64,000 nucleotides of DNA, taken from contig JBBYJL010000001.1 of assembly GCA_043196285.1 (NCBI GenBank), positions 1 through 64,000 of the forward strand. Direction: 5' to 3'. Position numbers and translations under genes: made by a program. The DNA is from JAKAFX01 sp043196285 (lineage in GTDB: Archaea > Thermoplasmatota > Thermoplasmata > Thermoplasmatales > Thermoplasmataceae). Of the stretch, positions 51,965 to 62,269 are shown piece after piece (the stretch's first letter is position 1; each line of letters starts with the position of its first letter). The notes under the pieces were generated by a model. The model was given only the letters and a program-made list of their open reading frames with translations, ran no database searches and was not told the DNA's origin.

Positions 51965-54367
51965 ATGGAAATATCAAGATATGACATAGAGCTGGATCTT
52001 TCGGAGGATCAGGACGAGTACCCGGGAATAGAAACAATTATGGTGAAGAGCTGGAGCGGGGATTTCTTCCTCCATGCAGTAAACATGGATATCCTTACCG
52101 TTGAGATAAACAGCGAGAAGAGTAAATTTGACTACGATAAGCATTCAGGTGTAATAAAATTCAAAGATCAGGTCAGAGATGGATCAGAGATCAGGATCAC
52201 ATTCAATGGACACATTTCAGACAGTCTCATGGGGCTTTACAAATGCAGGACTAACAACGGATACGCTCTGAGCACCCAGTTTGAATCAGTTGGTGCAAGG
52301 ATGATGTTTCCGTGCAGGGACGAACCCGAGTACAAGGCAATATTTCATCTCAAGATCAGGATCCCGGAGGAATTCAGCGCCATTTCCAATATGCCGCCAA
52401 TGAATTCAGGCAAAGAGGGGAATGTAAAGGTTGTAGAATTCGAGGATACCCCACGCATGTCCACATATCTGGTTTATGTTGGAGTAGGGAAATACTCGGA
52501 AGTTACAGATTCTTCCCAGAAACCCGACATAATCATGGCGTATCCAGGGAGCTCGATCCCAAGCACAAACTTCCCACTCGAGGTGGCCAGAAAATCCATT
52601 TCCTACTACGAGGACTATTACGGAATAAGGTATGCGCTTCCAAAGATGCATCTTCTCGGAATACCTGAATTCGGATCAGGTGCCATGGAGAACTGGGGGG
52701 CGATCACCTTCAGAGAAACCGCACTCTTTGTGAATAAGAATTCGAGTCAATCGACAAGGAAGTGGGTGTCGGATACCATTGCACACGAAATAGCGCACCA
52801 GTGGTTCGGGGATCTTGTGACAATGAAATGGTGGAACGACCTGTGGCTGAATGAAAGTTTTGCAACATTTATGTCATACAAGGCTGTAAACACAATCTAT
52901 CCTGAATTTGATATGTGGGGCGATTTTGTCTCATCTGAGACTGCAATGGCAATGGCAGGAGACTCGCTCGAGAGCACGCACCCAATCAACGTTGAGGTTA
53001 AGGATCCGGAGGAGATAGCACAGATATTTGACGAAATAAGCTACGGCAAAGGAGGAAGCGTACTGAGAATGATCGAATCCTACGTGGGAATTGAGAATTT
53101 CCGCAAAGGTATCTCACTGTACCTTAAGCAGCACTCCTACAAAAACGCAAAGAACGAGGATCTATGGAACTCAATAGAAAAAGCATCAGGAATGCCGGTC
53201 ACTGCAGTCATGTCACAATGGATAAATCGTCCCGGTTATCCGTTCATAAGCACGGAAAGAAGCAATGGCATGATTAGGCTCACACAGCAGAGATTTTTGC
53301 TCAACGGTAAAAGTTCTGATGAAACCTGGCCCCTTCCAGTCCTGATCAGGAGAAGATCAGGTGTAGACAGTTTGCTGATGAACGAAAGATCAGTGGATAT
53401 TCAAGGGGATGATATAGTTTCGTTGAACTATGATTCTATAGGCTTTTACAGGGTTCTATACGACGAGAAGACGCTGGAGGAAATACTGAAGAATTTGGAC
53501 AAGATGAACAATCTGGAAAAGAGAGGTTTTCTTTCAGATACATTCGCTATGCTGCAATCCGGAAAAATTCCGTTTGATAAATACCTGTCAACGGTATCGA
53601 GACTCACAGAGGAGAAGAATTACCTGATACTTAAGGAAATAGCGTCACAACTCTATAATATGTACTCAATAGACCCTACCAGCAAACCTCTGCTGGACTT
53701 CTCCAGGAAATTCTACTCCACAGCACTGAAGAACCTCGGCTCAAAATCAAAGGATGAAGACATCAATATCTCGATTCTCAGGGGAGATTTAAGGGAGAAG
53801 CTGTCTGTGATTGATCAGGGGTTCGCCAAAAATCTAGCATCTGATTTCAGGAATTTCTTCAGTATTGACGGCGAGTTGAGACGATCTGTTGCAATAGCAT
53901 ATGCTGTTGACACAAACGATTTTGAGGAGCTCTACAGCAGGTACAAGGATGCAAAGACGGATGAGGACAAACTTTACCTTCTCTCGGGCCTCACATGGCT
54001 GAAAGGCAGGGCAAACTTCGAAAGAATAACAGAAATGCTACAGGAAGGAGAGATAAAGATGCAGGATTCGCTCAGGATTTATGCTGGGTTTATATATAAC
54101 CCGGCTGCGAGAGAGTTCATGATAAGCATCTTTAAGTCAGCAGTGGAGACGCTTAGGAAAGTCTTTGAAGGCACGGGATATGCATCCCGTATAATCGAGG
54201 GTGCGCTGCCAATCCTGGGAATAGACCAGAGGGAAAAGATGCTAAGCCTCATTGAATCTGTGAAAGGACCAGACATTAAAAGTGGTATAAACAAGGGCAT
54301 GGAGTACCTCGAAATAAACCTAAGGCTGAAGAATGCAATAGATGCCTACGCAATGAATGTCTACTGA
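51965..54367 (+). CDS. M1 aminopeptidase, tricorn-interacting-factor F2/F3 type
   Basis: A zinc aminopeptidase of 800 residues. The substrate-anchoring GAMENWG is near residue 239; the zinc site is HEIAHQWFGD near 274 with the distal Glu in LNESFATF near 297. Length and sequence fit the tricorn-interacting factors F2 and F3, which finish peptide degradation to free amino acids in Thermoplasma. Which factor it is cannot be told by eye. The S9 peptidase at 25.2 kb would work in the same process. Confidence 0.92.
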   Translation: MEISRYDIELDLSEDQDEYPGIETIMVKSWSGDFFLHAVNMDILTVEINSEKSKFDYDKHSGVIKFKDQVRDGSEIRITFNGHISDSLMGLYKCRTNNGYALSTQFESVGARMMFPCRDEPEYKAIFHLKIRIPEEFSAISNMPPMNSGKEGNVKVVEFEDTPRMSTYLVYVGVGKYSEVTDSSQKPDIIMAYPGSSIPSTNFPLEVARKSISYYEDYYGIRYALPKMHLLGIPEFGSGAMENWGAITFRETALFVNKNSSQSTRKWVSDTIAHEIAHQWFGDLVTMKWWNDLWLNESFATFMSYKAVNTIYPEFDMWGDFVSSETAMAMAGDSLESTHPINVEVKDPEEIAQIFDEISYGKGGSVLRMIESYVGIENFRKGISLYLKQHSYKNAKNEDLWNSIEKASGMPVTAVMSQWINRPGYPFISTERSNGMIRLTQQRFLLNGKSSDETWPLPVLIRRRSGVDSLLMNERSVDIQGDDIVSLNYDSIGFYRVLYDEKTLEEILKNLDKMNNLEKRGFLSDTFAMLQSGKIPFDKYLSTVSRLTEEKNYLILKEIASQLYNMYSIDPTSKPLLDFSRKFYSTALKNLGSKSKDEDINISILRGDLREKLSVIDQGFAKNLASDFRNFFSIDGELRRSVAIAYAVDTNDFEELYSRYKDAKTDEDKLYLLSGLTWLKGRANFERITEMLQEGEIKMQDSLRIYAGFIYNPAAREFMISIFKSAVETLRKVFEGTGYASRIIEGALPILGIDQREKMLSLIESVKGPDIKSGINKGMEYLEINLRLKNAIDAYAMNVY

Positions 54368-54399
54368 TATTTCAGCCGGTAGATGACACCTGTTACAGC

Positions 54400-56523
54400 C
54401 TATCTTATTTTTGCTCCATCTTTTACATTTTTCTCTGGGAATGCTGATATACCATTCACGTTCAGCGGCAGATCTGTGCCATCAATGCTTGCGAATGCTC
54501 TAATATCCCCATCCACCCTATTCACATGAAGGTTAAATTTCGACAGATCATCTATCTCCACCATGTTCTGACCGTTGAAAGAATATTCTCCCAAATCTAC
54601 ACTTGACCCGGGCTTGACATTATCCGGAAGTGTGATGAAACTGGTCACAGTCCCATCGTCTGCTGCCAGAAGCATACCTTCTGAGGTCTCCCCTCGTATT
54701 CTGGCTTTTTTGAGGTTTGAGACCACAACTATATTTCTGGAAACCAGTTCTTCCGGTTTGTAGTGAGATCTAAGGCCGGCAACAAGATGAATCTTTCTGT
54801 CACCTAGATCAACTTCCAGAAGGTAGAGGCGATCTGCGGAAGGATGATCCCTGACGGAAAGGATCTTCCCGACCCTCAGATCCAGGGAATTGGGGTTGTC
54901 ATTCGGTATTTTCAATGGCACAAATGGCGGATTGGTCTTTTCAAGGTTGAGGTTGCTGAAATTATATGACAGATCTTCGACGCCATTCTTCTCAATCAGT
55001 GAAGTTCTTCCAAGGTTTTTCCATATTCTTGAAGCCGATGATGGAATTATTGGATAGATCATCACAGTAAGGTATGAAGAGAGCACATAGATGATGGAGA
55101 GCTTCTCAGCGCAACCAGCAGGATCGATCTTAAGTAACTTCCATGGCTCAGACTCATTGAAATAGGCATTGGCAGACTGGACAAGATCAATCCATGTCTT
55201 CAGGGCCTTCTTCACCTCAACATTTTGCATGAAGTTCTTGTATTCATCGAACAGTGAAAACGCCTTCCTCAAAATCTCAAGGTCTTTCCCAAGTGGATTT
55301 TTAGGGTAGCTAAGGTTTATCCCGTTGTTGTGCACAAAAGAAGTGAGCCTGTGGATAAGATTTCCATATTTTGAGATCAACTCTGTGTTGACTTTATCTT
55401 CCATCTCGGTCACCGAGAACTCAGAGTCACCGTTTTCAGGAAGAACTGAAGCAATGTAATAACGTATGTAATCCTTATCAGCTACCTTCAGCATCTCGTC
55501 TACAAGGAATCCAACTCCACGGCTCTTTGAAAATTTCTCTCCATTGTATTTGAGATACTCATTTGCAGGTATATCGTAAGGGAGGTTCAGTTTTGCATTT
55601 CCCATCAGTATTGCCGGAAGCATGACAGAATGAAAAGGAATGTTATCTTTTCCAAGGAAGAAATAAGATCTGGTATCACCAGTCCAGAACTGCTTCCAGT
55701 AGTCAGGTTCCCCGATGGACTTTGAGTAAATTTTCGCCGCTGATATATAACCTAGCAGAGCTTCGAACCATACATATATTCGCTTATTTTCATAACCTTT
55801 CAGCGGAATAGGGACGCCCCATGCGAGGTCCCTTGTTATGGGTCTCTCCTTTAGGCCCGATTCTATGAAATTCCTGGTAAAGGAGAGAACATTCGATCTC
55901 CAGTTCTTTCTTCCAGATACCCATTCAAGCAGGTCTTTCTGAAACAGATCAAGTCTGAAGAAGAAATGTCGTGTTTCCCTGAATTCGGGGGTAGTTCCAG
56001 AAATAATGCAGATCGGGCTGATCAGATCTTTAGGATCAAGAGTTTTACCACAGTTATCACACTGGTCTCCCCGAGCTTTGTCATAACCACAATAAGGGCA
56101 TGTTCCAGTAACGTACCTGTCAGGCAAAAACCTGTTACATTCTTTACAGTAGGGGGAAACCATTTCATGTTCCGACAGATACCCTTTATTCAGGAGGTCG
56201 AGGAATATCTCGCTTACGAATTCTGTATGTTCCTGGTAGGTAGTACGTGAGAATATGTCGAATTTTATGTCCATTGCATTGAAGGATGCTTGAATTTCCC
56301 GGTGATATTTATCCGCTACAGCCTGGGGTGTTGTGTTCTCACTCTCGGCTTTAATGGTGATGGGAGTTCCGTATTCATCTGTCCCCGAAACAAATAATAC
56401 GCTATTGCCCATCATTCTGTTGTACCTCACAAAGATATCACCGCCGAGGTAGCAGCCCGCAATGTGTCCCAGGTGAAGAGAGCTGTTTGCATAGGGCAAG
56501 GCACAGTTTACAAGAACCCTCAT
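54400..56523 (-). CDS. metG: Methionyl-tRNA synthetase
   Basis: A class I synthetase of 707 residues from the ATG at 56523 (MRVLVNCALPYANS). The HIGH motif is HLGH, KMSKS appears as KFSKS near residue 326, and two zinc knuckles are seen (CKECN with CPYCG, and CDNCGK). From about 545 to 650 there is an EMAP/Trbp111-type tRNA-binding domain (LDLRVGKIL, HPSADRLYLLEVDLG). A longer in-frame start at 56577 adds 18 charged residues outside the family pattern. Confidence 0.94.
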   Translation of the reverse strand: MRVLVNCALPYANSSLHLGHIAGCYLGGDIFVRYNRMMGNSVLFVSGTDEYGTPITIKAESENTTPQAVADKYHREIQASFNAMDIKFDIFSRTTYQEHTEFVSEIFLDLLNKGYLSEHEMVSPYCKECNRFLPDRYVTGTCPYCGYDKARGDQCDNCGKTLDPKDLISPICIISGTTPEFRETRHFFFRLDLFQKDLLEWVSGRKNWRSNVLSFTRNFIESGLKERPITRDLAWGVPIPLKGYENKRIYVWFEALLGYISAAKIYSKSIGEPDYWKQFWTGDTRSYFFLGKDNIPFHSVMLPAILMGNAKLNLPYDIPANEYLKYNGEKFSKSRGVGFLVDEMLKVADKDYIRYYIASVLPENGDSEFSVTEMEDKVNTELISKYGNLIHRLTSFVHNNGINLSYPKNPLGKDLEILRKAFSLFDEYKNFMQNVEVKKALKTWIDLVQSANAYFNESEPWKLLKIDPAGCAEKLSIIYVLSSYLTVMIYPIIPSSASRIWKNLGRTSLIEKNGVEDLSYNFSNLNLEKTNPPFVPLKIPNDNPNSLDLRVGKILSVRDHPSADRLYLLEVDLGDRKIHLVAGLRSHYKPEELVSRNIVVVSNLKKARIRGETSEGMLLAADDGTVTSFITLPDNVKPGSSVDLGEYSFNGQNMVEIDDLSKFNLHVNRVDGDIRAFASIDGTDLPLNVNGISAFPEKNVKDGAKIR

Positions 56524-56629
56524 CTCTAATTCATTCTCCTTCCGGCTAATTTCTATCTCTGATTTCATTCTTTGCATAGGGAATATTCATTACGTAAAGC
56601 GGAGCAGAAAATCCTGAGGTTCACAACCT

Positions 56630-57874
56630 TTACCTGGTCATCCAATTTCCCTGTTTCCAGAATGTAAAAAGGCCATATATTGCAGCCGCGAACATTAATA
56701 CGAGCGCAATCGAACCATAGGCAAAGGTTTTGAGCTTCTCCTTTACCATTGTAGCTGAGACTGCGATGCCAAACACGGCAGATCCAAAGATATTGGCAAC
56801 GGTCGTGAAAACCCTGGCAAGTAAAAATTTATCAGCCACATGAAACCCCATGAACGTACTCGTGAAAACAAAAACTGTGTATTTCTCAAGGAAATAAACA
56901 TCAAGATGACCTATATGATGGTAAATCGGGATAAGGTAAAGACCAAACCTGAGAAAACCTATTATGAAGAGAAGCAGTGGAATTATGTAGACGTAGAATA
57001 TCTCGAACGAATAGAACGATCCGGCCTTCTTCAGTGTGCCATTTTTCGCATCCCTGAAAAGAGAAACCCATCCAGTCCTGGACCATCTGACCTGTTGCTT
57101 GAAATAAGACTTGAAATCCTTCTGGCTCTTCGTGTTCACGGTCACATTGAAATTTCTAGCAATTCTGTATCCACTATTAATGACAAAACTGCTCAGCTGC
57201 CTATCATCACCAAGCAGACTCCTCTTGCCCATTACCTTATAATCAGTGAATTCTTCGCTCAATATGAAGTCTCTAACGAGATTTGTCCGATAAACAGAAC
57301 AGGCGCCATCGAGGTAAAGGACATTACCATGCATTGAAGTGGCCTTCAGTATAACCTCTCTGGCCCTCTCACCAAACTCAGAACTGTATGAAACTGCAGA
57401 ACCGTTGTTGTCTATCTTGATCAGCCCGCTGACACCTCCAACATCATCCTCAAATTTCTTGAGCAGTTCATTGACGCCATTGGGAGGCAGCACAGCATCA
57501 CTGTCTACGAACATTACAAACGGTGTATCAACAAGCTTCATTGCATATGCAATGGCCTTTCTCTTACCCTCTCTCTTTGCCTTGTAAAGAAAGGTTCCGC
57601 CAGAAGATTCGGTAATACCCCTGTAAGGTTCCAGAGAAGAGTCCCCGACAACTATGAACCTCGATCCCTGATAACGAAGGCCACCTATCACTCTTTCAAA
57701 TGTACCCACATCTTCATTGTACACAGGAACTATTATGGTTACATCCTTCGGGGAATAGCCCTCGACATTTACTTTATCATGGTAGAAAACAGAGCTGTAG
57801 GAATTGATCAGATAATAAATCAGGGAAATTACTGAAAATACGAAAACCAGGAAGTAAATGTAAAAAAATATCAT
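56630..57874 (-). CDS. Membrane glycosyltransferase family 2 (processive synthase-like)
   Basis: A protein of 414 residues. An N-terminal membrane helix (about 3-28) precedes the GT2 domain with VTIIVPVYNED, FVDSDAVLP (DxD) and SLLGDDRQLSSF, then the QQVRWSRTGW motif (QxxRW) that marks processive enzymes such as hyaluronan or cellulose synthases. Three or four C-terminal membrane helices follow (about 290-400). It probably builds a surface polysaccharide; the sugar cannot be told. Confidence 0.85.
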   Translation of the reverse strand: MIFFYIYFLVFVFSVISLIYYLINSYSSVFYHDKVNVEGYSPKDVTIIVPVYNEDVGTFERVIGGLRYQGSRFIVVGDSSLEPYRGITESSGGTFLYKAKREGKRKAIAYAMKLVDTPFVMFVDSDAVLPPNGVNELLKKFEDDVGGVSGLIKIDNNGSAVSYSSEFGERAREVILKATSMHGNVLYLDGACSVYRTNLVRDFILSEEFTDYKVMGKRSLLGDDRQLSSFVINSGYRIARNFNVTVNTKSQKDFKSYFKQQVRWSRTGWVSLFRDAKNGTLKKAGSFYSFEIFYVYIIPLLLFIIGFLRFGLYLIPIYHHIGHLDVYFLEKYTVFVFTSTFMGFHVADKFLLARVFTTVANIFGSAVFGIAVSATMVKEKLKTFAYGSIALVLMFAAAIYGLFTFWKQGNWMTR

Positions 57875-58017
57875 AACTCTAATTATTTCAATTCAGGCTT
57901 AAACATTTAGGTACATTCAAACTTGCTAATTTTACATGATAATCATCCAGAAGTAAATGAAAAATGATCATGAAAATAGTTACCAAGATTTAATTTTGAT
58001 GGAAGGATTAGCCATAA

Positions 58018-58878
58018 TTGTCTAAGATAGAGGATGCATTCCTTTTCACTCTCATGGCGTCGTTCTGGGCCCTGAATTACCCAATCCTAAAAATCGCCCT
58101 TAATCTTGAACCTCCGTTCGTGATACTCCTGTTCAGGGTCATGTTTGCAGCACTGTTCGCCCCGTTGTTTTTGAGGGGTGAAACCTTCCGTGGAATGAAT
58201 CTTCATGAAAACATAAAAATTTTTGGAATAGGGCTGCTCAACATAGTTATCTTCATGGGGTTTTGGTTCGTTGGAGAATCATACGTTTCGGCATCAGTCA
58301 GTTCAATTCTCATCTACTCCTATCCTATTTTCAATGTCATGCTCTCAATTTTGATTCTGAGGGAAAGGATCTCAGCTGGTATATCAATGGGAATTATACT
58401 TGGTTTTACTGGTCTTTTCCTGATATCTTTTCATGAGTATTATATTACCAGTGCATTGGGGTTAATATTCCTGATAATTGCTTCAGTTTCCTGGGCGTTA
58501 GGGACCGTGCTTTATAAGAAATTTCTCGGAAGGACATCTCCACGGATGGTCAATTTTATGCAGTATATTTACTCTATACCAATCCTGCTGATCCTGTCTT
58601 TTGTGGCAGATCCGGCATTCGTCTATTCGCTCAGTTATAAGTTCCTGATCCTGATGATCTATATGGGCTCACTTGGCACAGCCTTTGCTTACCTTATATA
58701 TTTCCGGCTGTTCAGGAAATACAGTGTTTCTTCAATTTCATCTTACTTTTTTGCTGTTCCGGCCTTGTCAGTTGTGTTCAGTTTCTTCATACTCGACGAA
58801 AAAAGTTCCATCGATATCTACATAGGCATGATACTGATCTCGGCAGGGATATTCCTCAGCTCCAAATACTCGCAATAA
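58018..58878 (+). CDS. EamA-family (DMT superfamily) transporter
   Basis: A protein of 286 residues with ten predicted membrane helices in two EamA repeats: FWALNYPILKIAL opens the first and SVSWALGTVLYKKFLG the second. The family exports or imports small metabolites or amino acids. The start is TTG at 58018. It lies upstream of the uracil-DNA glycosylase gene. Confidence 0.85.
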   Translation: MSKIEDAFLFTLMASFWALNYPILKIALNLEPPFVILLFRVMFAALFAPLFLRGETFRGMNLHENIKIFGIGLLNIVIFMGFWFVGESYVSASVSSILIYSYPIFNVMLSILILRERISAGISMGIILGFTGLFLISFHEYYITSALGLIFLIIASVSWALGTVLYKKFLGRTSPRMVNFMQYIYSIPILLILSFVADPAFVYSLSYKFLILMIYMGSLGTAFAYLIYFRLFRKYSVSSISSYFFAVPALSVVFSFFILDEKSSIDIYIGMILISAGIFLSSKYSQ

Positions 58879-58998
58879 AAATTGCGGGTTTTCCGGGATA
58901 TCTGGATCAATTTACCAGGGAGATCATCTGCATTCTTCCCTGTCATTATTGCTCAAACAGTAACGATATATACACACCATAACATTCCAGTCTGGCAG

Positions 58999-59613
58999 AT
59001 GACAGTGCTAGACGATCTTTGCACAAAAATAGTGCAATGCAAGAAGTGCGATCTCCACTATTTCAGAAAAAGGGCAGTTTGTGGCAGAGGAGCGGCCACC
59101 TCCAGCATATTCCTTATAGGGGAGGCTCCAGGATCAAAAGAGGACGAAACAGGGATCCCTTTCGTGGGTAGAAGCGGTGCTATGCTGGATGGTATACTGT
59201 CTGAAATTGGGGTAGAAAGGAAAGATTTGTTCATAACAAATGCCGTAAAATGCAGACCTGGCAGGGGAAAGCAACCAAGGATCAGCGAAATAAAGACATG
59301 TTCCACATATCTGAAGAATGAGATTGAATTTCTGAAGCCGAAAGTAATCATACCGATGGGGAATTCTGCCCTGAAATCACTTGAACTGATACTTGGAATA
59401 AAGATGGACAATGTGACGAGTTCCAGTGGAAAATTCTTCATGGTTAAGAATATTATAGTCGCACCACAGTTTCATCCCGCTGCTATCCTAAGAAATCCAA
59501 AACGGAAAGAGTATTTTAAGGATCATATGAACAAGGCATTTTTGCTTGCCAAGAACATACCTGCAAGCGTGGACGAGGAATTTATCAGGGTAAATAAAAT
59601 TAAGATTATTTGA
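58999..59613 (+). CDS. Uracil-DNA glycosylase, family 4 (iron-sulfur)
   Basis: A protein of 204 residues from the ATG at 58999 (MTVLDDLCTKI). Four cluster cysteines are visible: CKKC, the Cys of KCRPG and the Cys of TCSTYL. The active-site loop is GEAPGSKEDETGIPFVGRSG, and the later HPAAILRN matches the family. It removes uracil from DNA, useful in a hot, acid-loving archaeon. AT-rich CGATATATACACACC lies about 30 nt upstream, so the shorter start is preferred over 58882. Confidence 0.93.
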   Translation: MTVLDDLCTKIVQCKKCDLHYFRKRAVCGRGAATSSIFLIGEAPGSKEDETGIPFVGRSGAMLDGILSEIGVERKDLFITNAVKCRPGRGKQPRISEIKTCSTYLKNEIEFLKPKVIIPMGNSALKSLELILGIKMDNVTSSSGKFFMVKNIIVAPQFHPAAILRNPKRKEYFKDHMNKAFLLAKNIPASVDEEFIRVNKIKII

Positions 59614-59617
59614 AAAT

Positions 59618-61075
59618 TTATACCTGATATAGCTGGTAGTTGGGGGGCTCGGATATAATCTTGATGTCATGTGGGTGACTCTCCCTGAGCCCCGATGCAG
59701 TAATCTTGACGAACCTTCCTTTTTCCTGGAGCTCCTCAATGTTTTTTGCACCGACGTATCCCATCCCTGACTTCACGCCCCCTATTAGTTGGAAAAGGAC
59801 ATCTTCAACTTTTCCCCTATAGGGAACAGCACCTTCAACACCTTCCGCCACAAACTTGTTTCCCGACAATTTTCCATATCGATCGGAAACTCCTCCCCTG
59901 ATTGCACCTATAGATCCCATACCCCTGTAGGTTTTGTATTTCCTACCATTGATGATCATCTCAACTCCTGGGCTTTCCTCAGTTCCAGCCAGCAGGGACC
60001 CGAGCATTATGGTACTGGCTCCAGCAGCAAGCGCTTTAACCATATCTCCTGAATACCTGATCCCTCCATCAGCAATAACAGGAACTTTGTGTTCCTTTGC
60101 CACATCCGCAACCTCTGATATTGCAGTCAACTGTGGAAATCCAATACCTGCGATGATGCGAGTGGTACAGATAGAACCCGGTCCAATGCCCACCCTAAGT
60201 GCATCCACTTCAAGGGATATAAGATCCTCTGCAGCCTCTTTAGTTGCAATATTTCCAGCAACTATGTCAATGCTCACGGCCTTTCGCAGTTTCTTTATGG
60301 AGTCAAGCACATTAGTGTTATGTGCATGTGCAGTATCGACAACGATTGCATCGGCGCCAACCTTCTCAAGGTTCACAGCTCTTTCTATGTCAAATGGTCC
60401 CACAGCAGCGGCTACAAGGAGTTGTCCATCACTGTCTCTGGTAGCTTCCGGATATTTCTGTCTTGTCGTTATGTCTTTGGAGGTGATAAGGCCGACAACC
60501 CTTCCGTTCTTGTCGACTAATGGAAGTTTCTCTATCCTGTTCTTGTAAAGTATCCTTCTGGCTTCATCAATCTCAACATCCTCTGGTGCGTAAATCACGT
60601 CCCTGGTCATTACGTCTGAAACCTTATGCTTGTCGTTCCCTACAAAATCCAAATCTCTCTTAGTGACAATGCCAACCAGTCTATCATTCGAGATAACAGG
60701 AAGTCCGGCTATGTTCTTCGATCTCATGATGTTTATTACCTCTTCAATAGACGTGTCAGGCTCTACTGTGTGGACATTCCTGATTCTTAGAGACTCTTCT
60801 CTTTTCACCTTGCTGACCATTTGTAGCTGAAGGTTAGTGGAAAGGTTTCTGTGGACGACACCAATCCCCCCGTATCTTGCCATTGCAATAGCCATCTGGT
60901 CTTCCGAGACCGTGTCCATGGGAGAACTTACGACGGGTATTTTTAGGGAAATGTTACGCGTAAACTTAGTATCCACCAACGCAAACCTAGGTTCTACAGA
61001 ACTCCTGCCTGGAATAAGGAGTACATCGTCAAACGTGTATCCCTCCATCATCGCAGAAAATTTTTCCTTAAACAT
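59618..61075 (-). CDS. guaB: IMP dehydrogenase
   Basis: A protein of 485 residues from the ATG at 61075 (MFKEKFSAMMEGYTFDDVLL). Two CBS domains (about 95-210) sit inside the barrel; the catalytic C303 is in GPGSICTTR and the flap has GAIRGG. It makes XMP, the committed step to GMP. The promoter lies directly at the end of the tnpB element. A longer frame to 61201 reads into that element and is rejected. Confidence 0.95.
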   Translation of the reverse strand: MFKEKFSAMMEGYTFDDVLLIPGRSSVEPRFALVDTKFTRNISLKIPVVSSPMDTVSEDQMAIAMARYGGIGVVHRNLSTNLQLQMVSKVKREESLRIRNVHTVEPDTSIEEVINIMRSKNIAGLPVISNDRLVGIVTKRDLDFVGNDKHKVSDVMTRDVIYAPEDVEIDEARRILYKNRIEKLPLVDKNGRVVGLITSKDITTRQKYPEATRDSDGQLLVAAAVGPFDIERAVNLEKVGADAIVVDTAHAHNTNVLDSIKKLRKAVSIDIVAGNIATKEAAEDLISLEVDALRVGIGPGSICTTRIIAGIGFPQLTAISEVADVAKEHKVPVIADGGIRYSGDMVKALAAGASTIMLGSLLAGTEESPGVEMIINGRKYKTYRGMGSIGAIRGGVSDRYGKLSGNKFVAEGVEGAVPYRGKVEDVLFQLIGGVKSGMGYVGAKNIEELQEKGRFVKITASGLRESHPHDIKIISEPPNYQLYQV

Positions 61076-61092
61076 TGTAGAGAATAACCAGT

Positions 61093-61108
61093 CGATATTT
61101 AAATATAA
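61093..61108 (-). promoter_or_regulatory. TATA box of guaB
   Basis: The minus strand reads TTATATTTAAATATCG here; the centre is about 26 nt from the guaB ATG, the leaderless spacing. The tnpB element begins at 61111, so the bases just upstream of this box, where the BRE would be, belong partly to the element. Confidence 0.6.
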
Positions 61109-61111
61109 GTG

Positions 61112-61315
61112 AACTACCACACACCGACGCATGGGGGGTTCCTGATTCAACGACCGACATCTGCCTATATGAATATATTCCATGCATGGCAGAAGTGGCA
61201 ATCTCCACAGTCGTTAATTCCGGCTTCACCGGTTCTGCCTTTATCAATTCAACCCTCCTTATGTTCCTTGATGCGTTGTAGTCTCTATAAATTATCAGAC
61301 CGCAGACATCGCAGG
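61112..61315 (-). pseudogene. tnpB: tnpB C-terminal fragment
   Basis: The minus strand reads CDVCGLIIYRDYNASRNI and continues to SYRQMSVVESG, the zinc-ribbon end of TnpB with its RDxNA motif. Unlike copy 1, the second CxxC is intact here. One extra base in a G run (61132-61138) shifts the frame before the original stop, so the end is altered. It is nearly identical to 35496-35685 of copy 1. Confidence 0.8.
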
Positions 61316-61326
61316 GACAGTTTATA

Positions 61327-61953
61327 TCTCCAGGGCAATGACATGCCAACCGTTATAACCGGAATATTGCATCGAATTCGATCCATTACTGGAGAGATTG
61401 ATCTTGCCCTGTTCGACCGAGGCTTCTACTCAAAGGATCTAATGATCTCGCTGCAAAGCATGGAGATACCATATCTCATATTTGTGCCGAAGAATGATTC
61501 CGTGAAGAGGGAACTGGAATCTATGAATTATGGTGAGAAGAGGATCACACAGCATGAATTCTCATTCTATCGGGACGGGAGGAAGATCACGGGGATACTC
61601 ATCTAGCATTCCTGAAAAGGATATTCGACCACAGGACAGAGGAATACTATGACTGGACATTCGCAATCAGCATGGGTAACGTCGATCTCGAACGAATCAT
61701 AAAGCAGTAAAGGATGCGTTGGAGAATAGAGACCATGTTCAGGGTTCAGGATGAGGGCAGGATTAAAACAAAGTCGAAACGCATTGAGGTCAGGCATTTC
61801 CTGTTCGCATATGAACAGCTTGTGGAATCAATCAGGTATATTTTCTATCATGAGGAGGTGAGCTTCAAGAGGTTTCTCATCGAGTTGAGTGATTCCTGTA
61901 CAGAAATGGTGAACAACGATGAGAGAAAGGAAAGAACCCGCAAACAGTCATGA
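61327..61953 (+). pseudogene. DDE transposase remnant (ISH3/IS4-like), C-terminal part
   Basis: The reading starts inside the gene (GNDMPTVITGILHRIRS) and includes LALFDRGFYSKDLM, with the second catalytic Asp. At about 61605 a frameshift is needed to continue to HLAFLKRIFDHRTEEYYDW. A TAA at 61708-61710 then replaces the residue expected before RMRWRIETMFRVQDEGRIK, which carries the catalytic Glu. The end is QLVESIRYIF and a charged tail with TGA at 61951. The N-terminal third is missing. It may be of the same kind as the transposase at the left edge, but the two pieces do not overlap. Confidence 0.75.
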
Positions 61954-62170
61954 ATAGAGTCTGTGGGCGGACGACCATTCTTTTCCCATTCTCTCAACCT
62001 GTGTAGCTATAGCTGTCTAAAAAGCTAACTCAATTCGGAGATACTGTGAAGGTGGCTGAGATAAAGGACTGGGAAATAACAGGGAGATTAAGTGTAAAAA
62101 ATGGAATCTACATAGATACCGTACAGCACAAGTTCAGTCGAATAAAAAATATGTGTTAATCCGAGGGAGT
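61954..62170. other. Flank of the transposase remnant
   Basis: About 215 bp after the transposase stop hold no gene that I can support. One transposon end should lie here, but I could not define a terminal inverted repeat, since the other end (near 61318) has no convincing match. Confidence 0.3.
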
Positions 62171-62269
62171 TCAGTTATAAACAAATCTACACCTACCGAA
62201 GTGTTTTTCCAAGAGAACTTTCTGTTCCTCATTGGGATACAATTTCACAGTGGTAGGTGTTATCGTCAT
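62171..62269 (-). pseudogene. tnpB: tnpB N-terminal fragment
   Basis: From the ATG at 62269 the minus strand reads 32 codons: MTITPTTVKLYPNEEQ, then LLEKHFGRCRFVYN and TGA. This is the standard TnpB opening ('LYPneeQ ... fGcaRfvyN') in one unbroken frame, whereas copy 1 has a frameshift at the same place. It is the other end of the gene whose C-terminal part lies at 61112-61315. Confidence 0.8.

Noticed and set aside
61068..61349. Minus-strand frame of 93 codons as an independent gene
   Set aside because: Its central part is the tnpB C-terminus and its ends read into foreign sequence and the guaB promoter.
61970..62020. Minus-strand segment with NGRPP reminiscent of the left-edge transposase N-terminus
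   Set aside because: The likeness covers only a few residues and is not followed by the rest of the pattern; treated as chance.
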